From contig CAVRHY010000011.1 of NCBI GenBank assembly GCA_963721105.1, positions 62,001 through 126,000 of the forward strand: a DNA stretch of 64,000 nt, in the 5' to 3' direction. Below the pieces are notes generated by a model that saw only the letters and a list, made by a program, of their open reading frames with translations, ran no database searches and had not been told where the DNA came from. This DNA comes from Thermohalobaculum sp963721105. GTDB lineage: Bacteria; Pseudomonadota; Alphaproteobacteria; Rhodobacterales; Rhodobacteraceae. Numbering within the stretch: the stretch's first letter is position 1; every line of letters starts with the position of its first letter. A program made the translations under genes and the position numbers. Of the stretch, positions 37,192-44,151 are shown piece by piece.

Positions 37192-39000
37192 ATGTTCCAG
37201 AACTTCGAGACGAGCGGCGGGTCGGCCGAGAGCGCGGCACGGCTGGCGGCACTGCGGGGCGCGCTGGGCGAGGCCGGCGTCACGGGCTTCCTGGTGCCGC
37301 GCGCCGACGCCCACCAGGGCGAGACCGTGGCGCCGCATGACGAGCGGCTGGCATGGCTGACCGGCTTCACGGGCTCGGCCGGCATCGCGGTCGTGCTGGC
37401 CGATCGGGCGGCCCTGTTCGTCGACGGGCGATACACGGTGCAGGCTCGCCACCAGGCCGACCCCGCCGTCTTCGATGTTGTCGCGCTGCACGTCACGCCG
37501 CCGCAGGACTGGCTGGAGGACGTGCTGACCGGCAGCGAGCGCATCGGCTACGATCCCTGGCTGCACGGCCGAGCCGAGATCGAGAAGATCCGCGCCGCCG
37601 TCGGTAGGAAGGGTGCAACGCTGGTCAGCCTGCAAGCCAACCCGCTGGACGCCGTCTGGACCGATCAGCCGCCGCCGCCGGCGGGGGCCGTGCGCATCCA
37701 CCCGAACGCGCTGGCCGGCGAGGCTGCGGGCGACAAGCGCGCGCGCATCGCGGCGGAGATCGTGAAGGCGGGGGCGAAGGCCGCCGTGCTCAGCCTGCCC
37801 GAAAGCCTGTGCTGGCTGCTGAACATCCGCGGCTCGGATCTCGCGCGCTCGCCGGTGGCACAGTGCTTCGGCATCGTGCGCGCCGACGGCCGCGTCGACC
37901 TGGCGATGGAGCCCGACAAGATCGGAGGCGAGGTGCGGGAGCACCTGGGCAACGCGGTCGCCGTGCATTCGGTGGACGCGCTGCCCGGGCTCGTCGCCGC
38001 GCTCGAGGGGCCGGTGCTTCTCGACGAGACCTCGGCGCCGCTATGGCTCGCCGAGCGGCTGGAGGCTGCGGGGACAAAGATCGTCTGGGGCCGCGACCCG
38101 GTCACGCTGCCCAAGGCGCGCAAGAACGCGGCCGAACTGGACGGCATGCGCGCCGCGCACCGGCGCGACGGCGCGGTGATGGTGCGCTTCCTGCACTGGC
38201 TGGACAGCGCCCTCGCTGACGGCGAGCGGCTGACCGAGATTGCTGTCGCGACGAAGCTGGAGGAGATGCGGGCGGCGACCGGCCGGCTGCTGGACATCTC
38301 GTTCGACACCATCGCCGGGGCGGGACCGAACGCGGCGCTGCCGCATTACCGGGTGAACAGGGACTCGAACCGCGTGCTCGAGCCGGGCGAGCTGATGCTG
38401 GTCAACTCGGGCGCGCAGTACGAGGACGGCACGACCGACATCACGCGGACGATGGCGACCGGCCCCGCGACGGAGGAGCAGCGGCGGCACTTCACGCTGG
38501 TCCTGAAGGGCATGATCGCGGTCAGCCGACTTCGCTGGCCGCACGGCATCCGCGGCCGCGAGCTGGACCCGTTCGCACGCGCCGCGCTGTGGCGGGCGGG
38601 GTTCGACTACGACCACGGCACGGGGCACGGCGTCGGCGCCTGCCTGAACGTCCACGAGGGGCCGGCGAGCCTGTCACGCCGCAGCGAGGCGGTCCTGGAA
38701 CCGGGCATGATCCTGTCGAACGAGCCCGGCTATTACCGCGAGGGCGCATACGGCATCCGCATCGAGAACCTGCTGATCGTCACCGAGCCCTCCGTGCCCG
38801 AGGGCGGCGAGCGGGCGATGCTGGGTTTCGAGACCCTGACCTGGTGCCCGATCGACCGTCGGCTGATCGAGGCCTCGATGCTGGACTCCGGGGAGCGCGA
38901 CTGGCTGGACGCCTACCACGCCGAGGTGCTGGCGCGGATCGGCCCCGACGTGGAGGGTGCGGTCCGCGGCTGGCTGGAGGCCGCCTGCGCGCCACTCTGA
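37192..39000 (+). CDS. Aminopeptidase P family protein (M24B), one metal ligand altered
   Basis: 602 residues, the long three-domain XPNPEP1-like form that removes N-terminal residues before Pro. N-terminal creatinase-like domains (LRGALGEAGVTGFLVPRADAH, ERLAWLTGFTGSAG) precede the pita-bread domain with HYRVNRDSNR, EDGTTDITRTMATG, GTGHGVGACLNVHEGP, LSNEPGYYREGAYGIRIENL. Family enzymes bind two Mn ions with Asp, Asp, His, Glu, Glu. The first Asp, normally VDSGAQY, is here VNSGAQY: N405, codon aac at 38404. The other four ligands are present. This may lower activity or be a sequence error. ATG 37192 is chosen from the family start (MFQNFET). Confidence 0.92.
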   Translation: MFQNFETSGGSAESAARLAALRGALGEAGVTGFLVPRADAHQGETVAPHDERLAWLTGFTGSAGIAVVLADRAALFVDGRYTVQARHQADPAVFDVVALHVTPPQDWLEDVLTGSERIGYDPWLHGRAEIEKIRAAVGRKGATLVSLQANPLDAVWTDQPPPPAGAVRIHPNALAGEAAGDKRARIAAEIVKAGAKAAVLSLPESLCWLLNIRGSDLARSPVAQCFGIVRADGRVDLAMEPDKIGGEVREHLGNAVAVHSVDALPGLVAALEGPVLLDETSAPLWLAERLEAAGTKIVWGRDPVTLPKARKNAAELDGMRAAHRRDGAVMVRFLHWLDSALADGERLTEIAVATKLEEMRAATGRLLDISFDTIAGAGPNAALPHYRVNRDSNRVLEPGELMLVNSGAQYEDGTTDITRTMATGPATEEQRRHFTLVLKGMIAVSRLRWPHGIRGRELDPFARAALWRAGFDYDHGTGHGVGACLNVHEGPASLSRRSEAVLEPGMILSNEPGYYREGAYGIRIENLLIVTEPSVPEGGERAMLGFETLTWCPIDRRLIEASMLDSGERDWLDAYHAEVLARIGPDVEGAVRGWLEAACAPL

Positions 39001-39038
39001 CGTCCGCCGGGGCGTCCGGCCGGCCTCCCGCGCGCCAG

Positions 39039-39087
39039 TCTCACGCGTGAGAACGCGCGCAAGCCATTGATCGGAGAGCGATTCTCC
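39039..39087 (+). repeat. Dispersed palindromic element, copy 2 (core TCTCACGCGTGAGA)
   Basis: TCTCACGCGTGAGA, spacer, CCATTGATCGGAGAGCGATT with a following stem GGAGA/TCTCC. The layout matches the copy at 21412-21466 closely. Here it lies between the aminopeptidase stop and the DUF427 start. Confidence 0.65.
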
Positions 39088-39168
39088 TCGCCGCACCCGC
39101 CGGGTCCGCAAGCGGTTCTCTTGACCCCGAGGCAATTCCCGCTAGAAGCGCGAAAAAAAGGGAACGCA

Positions 39169-39510
39169 ATGACCGAGAAGTTCACCGTCGCACCTGCGCA
39201 CGGGACGATCGTCGTCCGCAGCACGGACGGCATCCTCGCCGAGAGCCGCAACGCCCTGGTGCTGCGAGAGGGCAGCTATCCGGCGGTCTACTACCTGCCG
39301 CGCTCCGACGTCGCGATGGAGTTCCTCGACCCCTCGGACAAGGTCACGCACTGCCCGCACAAGGGCGACGCGACGCACTTCCACATCGTCGGCGTCGGCG
39401 GCACGATCGAGAACGCCGCCTGGTCCTACGAAGCGCCGAAACCCGGCGCCGAGGCGATCGCCGGGTACGTCGCCTTCTACCCCGAGAGTCTGGCCATCGA
39501 GGGGATCTGA
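39169..39510 (+). CDS. DUF427 family protein
   Basis: 113 residues, one complete DUF427 domain: VVRSTDGILAESRNALVLREGSYPAVYYLPRSDV, then CPHKGDATHF and ENAAWSYEAPKPGAEAIAGYVAFYPE. The family has a small beta-barrel fold and unknown function; the conserved CPHKG-x3-HF may bind metal or ligand. ATG 39169 follows AAAGGGAACGC, an adequate ribosome-binding site. Confidence 0.92.
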   Translation: MTEKFTVAPAHGTIVVRSTDGILAESRNALVLREGSYPAVYYLPRSDVAMEFLDPSDKVTHCPHKGDATHFHIVGVGGTIENAAWSYEAPKPGAEAIAGYVAFYPESLAIEGI

Positions 39511-39595
39511 CCGGGCGACGCCCGCGCGGCGCGGCGACGTCTCGGAAAAGGGGAGCCGTCCCGACCGACTTCGCAGAGATGCCCCTCAACGCTCT

Positions 39596-39662
39596 CGCCT
39601 AATCGGGAGTTGTCCCTCGGCAGAAGAGTTCTTGCAAGAGAATCGTCCCTTTCGGCAGGGCG
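39596..39662 (-). repeat. Dispersed 66-bp element, copy B (core CTCTTGCAAGA)
   Basis: Inverted copy of the element at 18393-18460. Read on the minus strand: CCCTGCCGAAAGGGAC, ATTCTCTTGCAAGAA, TTCTGCCGAGGGACAACTCC. It lies between DUF427 and the convergent DNA ligase. Confidence 0.65.
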
Positions 39663-39783
39663 AGTTCCCCACCTCGCGCGGGCATCGGCGCATTTCGGCG
39701 AGGATTGCCCCCGAACCCTTGCGTGAGATCGGCCGGCGCGTCCGGGCATGACGGCCTTGCCGGCGCTGCCACCTGGCGGCGGG

Positions 39784-41421
39784 TCATTGCTGGATCAGGG
39801 CGGCGATCGTCTCGAGCCGGTCGGCCTCGTCGGCCGGCTTGTCCCAGCGGATGCGGCTGACGCGCGGAAAGCGCATGGCGATGCCGGACTTGTGCCGGTC
39901 CGAGCGCTGCACGGCGTCGAAGGCGACCTCGAGCACCAGCGCCGGGCGGACGGCGCGGACGGGGCCGTAGCGCTCGACGGTGTTGTTGCGGACCCAGCGG
40001 TCGAGCTGCAGCAGCTCGTCGTCGGTGAAGCCGAAATAGGCCTTGCCGACGGGCACCAGCTCGGGGCCGCCGGCGCCGTCGCGCCAGGCCGCGAAGGTGT
40101 AGTCCGAGTAGTAGGACGACCGCCGTCCGTGGCCGCGCTGGGCGTAGACCAGCACGCAGTCCGCCGTCAGCGGGTCGCGCTTCCACTTGAACCATGGCCC
40201 CATCGGCCGGCCGCCCGTGTAGGGCGCGTCGCGGCGCTTGAGCATCAGCCCTTCCTGGCCGTTGACGCGCGCCTCGGCGCGAATGGCGGCCAGCTCGTCC
40301 CAGCTCTCGAACGGGATTTCGCGCGAGCAGTCGGTGCGCCGGGGCGCGTGCCGGTCGAGCCAGTCGGAAAGGCGGGCGCGGCGCTGTTCCAGCGGCAGGT
40401 CGCGCAGGTCGGCCTCGCCGTCGTGCAGGATGTCGTAGAGGCGCAGATGCGCCGGGCTTGTCGCCATCAGCTTCGGCCCGACGCGCTTGCGGCCGAGGCG
40501 CTTTTGCAGGTCGGCGAAGGGTGCGACCTCGCCGCCGTCCGGGCCGCCGTCCGGGCCGCCGTCCGGGCCGCCGTTCTCGGGGGCGCGGACGATCAGCAAC
40601 TCGCCGTCGACGGTGCCCTGCCAGTCCATCGTCTCGAGCACGTCCGGGAAGGATTGGCCGATGTCATCGCCGGTCCGCGTGTAGAGCCGGCGCTCGCCGT
40701 CGAACGCGCTGGCCTGGACGCGGATGCCGTCCCATTTCCACTCGGCGATGTGGGCGGCGGGGTCGAGCTCGGCCAGCCGCGCCTCGTCCAGCGCGTTCGC
40801 CAGCATCACCGGCCGGAAGGCCAGCGACAGGTCGACCGAGGGCTCGGGGCCGCCTTCCAGCCAGCGGAAGAGCGCGGCGTAGGGCGGGGCGAGGCCGAAC
40901 CAGAGTTCCTCGATGCGGGCGAGCGTGCGGCCGGGGTGGGCCTCGGCCATGCGCGCCAGCGCCGTGCGGACGAGGCGGGCCGAGACGCCGACGCGCATGC
41001 CGCCGGTGGCCAGCTTGATGAGCGCGAGGCGCTCGGAGGCCGTCATGCGGTCGCAGAAGCGCGCCAGCAGGGCGCCGGCCTCGACCGGGCCGGCATCGGC
41101 GAACGCCTCGACGATCTCGGCGAGCCGCGGGCTGTCGGCCGGCGTTTCGCCGGCCGGCCAGATCAGCGCGACCGTCTCGGCCAGGTCGCCGACATAGTCG
41201 TGCGACAGGCGGAACAGCACCGGGTCGACGCGCGCCTCGGCCATGCCGCGGACGCGGCCGGGCGTGACCGAGGAGAGGCCCAGCTCTCCGGCCAGCGCCG
41301 CCAGCGCGTAGCCGCGGTCGGGATCCGGCGCGGTCGAGAAATACTCGACCATCAGCGCCAGCTTGGCGTTGCGGCCGGGCGTGAACAGCAGGTTTTCCAG
41401 CAGGCGGGCGAAGGCGCGCAT
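39784..41421 (-). CDS. ATP-dependent DNA ligase (bacterial damage-response type)
   Basis: 545 residues. N-terminal DNA-binding region (starts MRAFARLLENLLFTPGR), nucleotidyltransferase domain with the adenylated Lys in EWKWDGIRVQ (about 229), DGELLIVR and EGLMLKRRDAPYTGG with FKWKRDPLTADCVL, then the OB-fold domain. It matches the alphaproteobacterial LigC-like enzyme linked to cisplatin tolerance, which usually travels with a nuclease, a DEXH helicase and a phosphoesterase; none is visible here. ATG 41421 is chosen; an open frame further upstream runs through hairpin sequence. It contains a 12-bp tandem repeat coding GGPD. Confidence 0.93.
   Translation of the reverse strand: MRAFARLLENLLFTPGRNAKLALMVEYFSTAPDPDRGYALAALAGELGLSSVTPGRVRGMAEARVDPVLFRLSHDYVGDLAETVALIWPAGETPADSPRLAEIVEAFADAGPVEAGALLARFCDRMTASERLALIKLATGGMRVGVSARLVRTALARMAEAHPGRTLARIEELWFGLAPPYAALFRWLEGGPEPSVDLSLAFRPVMLANALDEARLAELDPAAHIAEWKWDGIRVQASAFDGERRLYTRTGDDIGQSFPDVLETMDWQGTVDGELLIVRAPENGGPDGGPDGGPDGGEVAPFADLQKRLGRKRVGPKLMATSPAHLRLYDILHDGEADLRDLPLEQRRARLSDWLDRHAPRRTDCSREIPFESWDELAAIRAEARVNGQEGLMLKRRDAPYTGGRPMGPWFKWKRDPLTADCVLVYAQRGHGRRSSYYSDYTFAAWRDGAGGPELVPVGKAYFGFTDDELLQLDRWVRNNTVERYGPVRAVRPALVLEVAFDAVQRSDRHKSGIAMRFPRVSRIRWDKPADEADRLETIAALIQQ
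40531..40573 (-). repeat. 12-bp tandem repeat inside the DNA ligase gene
   Basis: Three perfect copies of gccgccgtccgg and part of a fourth. They encode GGPDGGPDGGPDGG in a loop between the KxDG domain and the LQKRLGRK region, a likely surface insertion. Confidence 0.75.
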
Positions 41422-41844
41422 GGGTAGCAGGTAATGCGTGGCGGGCCGGAAGCGAACGGGGGCAGGCGAGGGAAACGGAATGCGGGCTGGTCGCCCGCAT
41501 GCGACATGCCCTCGGCCTGCCGCTTCGCTTCGGCCGAGGCGCGTGGCTGCAGCGGCGGGCGGCATCGCTGGCGGGGTGCTTGTCGAGAGGTTGACAAGGG
41601 GAAGGGGCTGGGGAAGGCCCGACGGGGTCGGGCCGGGGCCGAGCGTTCTGCGAGTCGGCACGGGCGTCAAGGGCAAGCCGCCTGCGGCGGTGCTGCGCAC
41701 CCTTGACCCCCGCCCCGACTCGCGGGGCGCAGGGGTGGCGGACCGCGTGCCCGGTGGAGGGGGGCGCCCGATCCCGCGGCCGAGGCGAGGATGGCGCGGG
41801 CGGCGGGAAGCGATTGCCGGGTGGGCTGCGGGGCGCGCCGGCCG
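41422..41844. other. Spacer with large hairpins, no gene seen
   Basis: 423 bp between the DNA ligase start and the end of the molybdenum operon. It holds a stem CCTCGGCC/GGCCGAGG (41510-41539) and the 72-bp nested hairpin listed separately. An open frame on the plus strand (41438-41860) is Arg/Gly-rich, overlaps the DmsC-type gene and has no family signal. Confidence 0.5.
41651..41722 (+). repeat. 72-bp nested hairpin
   Basis: CGAGTCGG pairs with CCGACTCG at the ends, GTCAAGGG with CCCTTGAC inside, and CCGCC-TG-CGGCGG forms an inner stem. It could work as a bidirectional terminator for the operon ending at 41845, or be a REP-type repeat. A related CAAG...CTTGACC arrangement is seen near 50797-50885. 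Confidence 0.6.
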
Positions 41845-42765
41845 TCAGCGCATGCCGTAGTAAAGCGCCTGGACGTGCTCGGCCTCGGCGAAGAACAGCC
41901 AGCGGAGCGCCAGCATCCCGGCGACGTGGCTGATCAGCGCCAGCACCAGCAGCCAGCCGCCGAAGGGCAGCGCCAGGAGTGCCAGCACGATCGGCAACAG
42001 GTAGCCCAGAGCCGCGCCGAGCAGGCGGAGCTGGTAGGCGCGCGCGCGGCCGACATGGAACGCCATCTCGTCGAGCAGGTAGTTGGGGCCGGTGTGCGGG
42101 CGCTCGAACAGGCTGGCCCGGCCGCGGCCGGACAGGCCGGTGGCGGTCTCGATCGTCGAGCCGTCGAGGTTTCGCCGCGCACCGGCGGCGCGTGTCTGCC
42201 ACCAGACCGCCACGGCGGCGGCGGCGACGAGCGCCAGGAGCACGGCCCAGACGGGCGCATCGACGCCGACAATCCCTACCGCCGCGCCGGTGGCGAGCAA
42301 TCCGCCGGCCAGTGCAGTCACCAGGAAAAGCGCGCGCGTCGGCGTGCCGCTCCAGCGCGGCACGGCCCGGATCGAACCGTAGATCATCGCGGTGGCATAG
42401 ATCGTCGCCAGCGCCAGCGCCGCTGACAGCCAGCCGAGCGGGGCGATGCGGAGGTCGCCCAGCAGCCAGAGCCCGGCGTAGAGCGCGAAGACGGCCATGG
42501 TGGCGAGCAGCAGGCAGGCCTCGCGGCTGAGCCAGGACGAGCGCCACTGGCTGAAGGCGTAGATCGCCCGCGACGGGCTGGCGAGGTGGCCGACCGAGGC
42601 GACCCCGCCCAGCCCGGCGGCGAGGAAGGCCAGCACGACCGCCGCCCAGCCGGCCCCGCCCGCATGATGGGCCCCGCCCGCCAGCCCGATTCCGATCCAG
42701 GCGACCATGCCGAGGCCGATGCCGGTCAGCACGGTGAAGACGATCATCGAGGGTGCGGGGTGCAT
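41845..42765 (-). CDS. DmsC-type membrane anchor subunit
   Basis: 306 residues with eight or so hydrophobic helices, e.g. MIVFTVLTGIGLGMVAWIG, AAVVLAFLAAGLGGVASVGH, LLLATMAVFALYAGLWLLG, YLLPIVLALLALPFGGWLL. Short conserved marks include ASVGHLASPSRAIYAFSQWRSSWLSREA, typical of DmsC anchors. It should bind quinone and pass electrons to or from the ferredoxin subunit. ATG 42765 follows the stop of the ferredoxin gene by 1 bp. Last gene of the four-gene operon. Confidence 0.9.
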   Translation of the reverse strand: MHPAPSMIVFTVLTGIGLGMVAWIGIGLAGGAHHAGGAGWAAVVLAFLAAGLGGVASVGHLASPSRAIYAFSQWRSSWLSREACLLLATMAVFALYAGLWLLGDLRIAPLGWLSAALALATIYATAMIYGSIRAVPRWSGTPTRALFLVTALAGGLLATGAAVGIVGVDAPVWAVLLALVAAAAVAVWWQTRAAGARRNLDGSTIETATGLSGRGRASLFERPHTGPNYLLDEMAFHVGRARAYQLRLLGAALGYLLPIVLALLALPFGGWLLVLALISHVAGMLALRWLFFAEAEHVQALYYGMR

Positions 42766-42766
42766 C

Positions 42767-43531
42767 TTAGCCGAGCCTCTCCAGCGCGCGGTCGAGCCAG
42801 CCGAGGAAGCCGGTCGCCTGCGGCTCGGCCAGCTGGGCGAGGTCCGGGCCGCAGCCCGTCGCATCGTTGGCGTCGCGGGTATGGGCGTCGCGGGGGCGCG
42901 GCGGCAGGTACTTGTTCTGCGGCTTCGTGCCCTGCTCGGGCATCAGGTCGAGGCCGCCGCGCTCGGCCACCAGCCGCCCGGCGTCGCTCTCGGGATCGGC
43001 GGTGTCGCCGAAGGCGCGCGCGCCGGTCGGGCAGGCACGGACGCAGGCGGGGATGCGGTCGACCTCGGGGATGTTGTCGTTGTAGATGCGGTCGACGCAG
43101 AGCGTGCACTTCTTCATCACGCCGGCGCGGGCGTCGAGCTCGCGCGCGCCGTAGGGGCAGGCCCAGGCGCAGAGGCCGCAGCCCATGCAGCGGTCCTCGT
43201 TGACCAGCACGATGCCGTCCTCGACGCGCTTGTAGCTGGCCCCCGTCGGACAGACGGTGACGCAGGGCGCGTCCTCGCAGTGCAGGCAGGATTTCGGGAA
43301 GTGGACGAGCTGGGCGGGGCCGTCGAGGGGCTGCAGCTCGAAGGAGTGGACGCGGTTCAGCCAGGTGCCCGAGGGCTCGGCGCCGTAGGCGTCCTGGTCC
43401 GAGAGCGCCGCGCCGTAGCCGCCGGTGTTCCACTCCTTGCAGCTGACCGCGCAGGCATGGCAGCCGACGCAGATGTCGAGGTCGATGACGAGGCCGAGCT
43501 TCTTCTCGGTGCGGTCGGGGAGCGTGGTCAT
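42767..43531 (-). CDS. Four-cluster 4Fe-4S ferredoxin subunit (DmsB/SoeB-like)
   Basis: 254 residues with four cysteine groups for four 4Fe-4S clusters: CVGCHACAVSC, CLHCEDAPCVTVC, CMGCGLCAWACPYG, and CTLCVDRI with CVRACPTGA. It transfers electrons between the molybdopterin subunit and the membrane anchor. No signal peptide is visible, in agreement with a cytoplasmic complex. The start overlaps the glutathione transferase stop by 4 nt (ATGA), and its stop lies 1 bp before the anchor gene, so translation is coupled. Confidence 0.94.
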   Translation of the reverse strand: MTTLPDRTEKKLGLVIDLDICVGCHACAVSCKEWNTGGYGAALSDQDAYGAEPSGTWLNRVHSFELQPLDGPAQLVHFPKSCLHCEDAPCVTVCPTGASYKRVEDGIVLVNEDRCMGCGLCAWACPYGARELDARAGVMKKCTLCVDRIYNDNIPEVDRIPACVRACPTGARAFGDTADPESDAGRLVAERGGLDLMPEQGTKPQNKYLPPRPRDAHTRDANDATGCGPDLAQLAEPQATGFLGWLDRALERLG

Positions 43532-44151
43532 GCGCCGGCATCCCGGGGCATCGCCGCCTGATCGATCGCCTCGGCGCGCCGGTATGCCTCGCGATCCGAG
43601 ACGAGCGCCCAGTACGCCTTGAAGGCGTCGCGTTCCGGCAGCGTGCCGAACTGAATGCCCCAGCCGACATGGGCGCCGACATAGACATCCGCCGCCGTGA
43701 AGCTGTCGCCCGCGATGTAGCCGCCGCCCGCGACGGCGGTCTCAAGCGTGTCGACGGTCAGGTCCTTGGTGCCGTAGCCCGCCATGCCGCGCTTGTCCTC
43801 CGGCACCTCGATGCCGAGGGCGCCGTTGAACAGCGCCTGCTCGAGCGGCCCGGCGGCGAAGAACATCCAGCGGTAATAGGCGCCGCGATCGCCCGGCGGC
43901 GGCGCGAGGCCCGCCTCCGGGAAGGCGTCGGCCAGGTAGGCGCAGATCGCCGGCGACTCGGTGACGACGGTGCCGCCGTGGACGATGCAGGGCACCTTTC
44001 CCATCGGGTTGATCGCCAGGTATTCGGGCGCCTTCATCGGCGGGCCGTAGTCCAGCAGCTCGGTGCGGTAGGGCGCGCCCGTCTCCTCGAGCATCCACCG
44101 GACGATGCGCCCGCGCGACATCGGGTTGGTGTAGAAGACGAGATCGCTCAT
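43528..44151 (-). CDS. Glutathione S-transferase family protein inside the molybdenum operon
   Basis: 207 residues. N-terminal thioredoxin-like domain (VFYTNPMSRGRIVRWMLEETG with Ser12 at the usual catalytic position; NPMGKVPCIVHGG with the cis-Pro; TESPAICAYL binding glutathione) and the C-terminal helical domain (FTAADVYVGAHVGWG, including the N-capping SFTAAD). It should bind glutathione. It overlaps both neighbours by 4 nt (ATGA on each side), lying between catalytic and ferredoxin subunits of the oxidoreductase. This tight placement suggests a role in the same process, for example handling a glutathione-bound sulfur intermediate; that is inference. Confidence 0.93.
   Translation of the reverse strand: MSDLVFYTNPMSRGRIVRWMLEETGAPYRTELLDYGPPMKAPEYLAINPMGKVPCIVHGGTVVTESPAICAYLADAFPEAGLAPPPGDRGAYYRWMFFAAGPLEQALFNGALGIEVPEDKRGMAGYGTKDLTVDTLETAVAGGGYIAGDSFTAADVYVGAHVGWGIQFGTLPERDAFKAYWALVSDREAYRRAEAIDQAAMPRDAGA

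Noticed and set aside
39748..41427. Plus-strand frame opposite the DNA ligase
   Set aside because: Shadow of the ligase; Arg/Gln/Gly-rich without motifs.
41438..41860. Plus-strand 140-codon frame in the hairpin-rich spacer
   Set aside because: Arg/Gly-rich, overlaps the real DmsC gene and crosses the hairpins.
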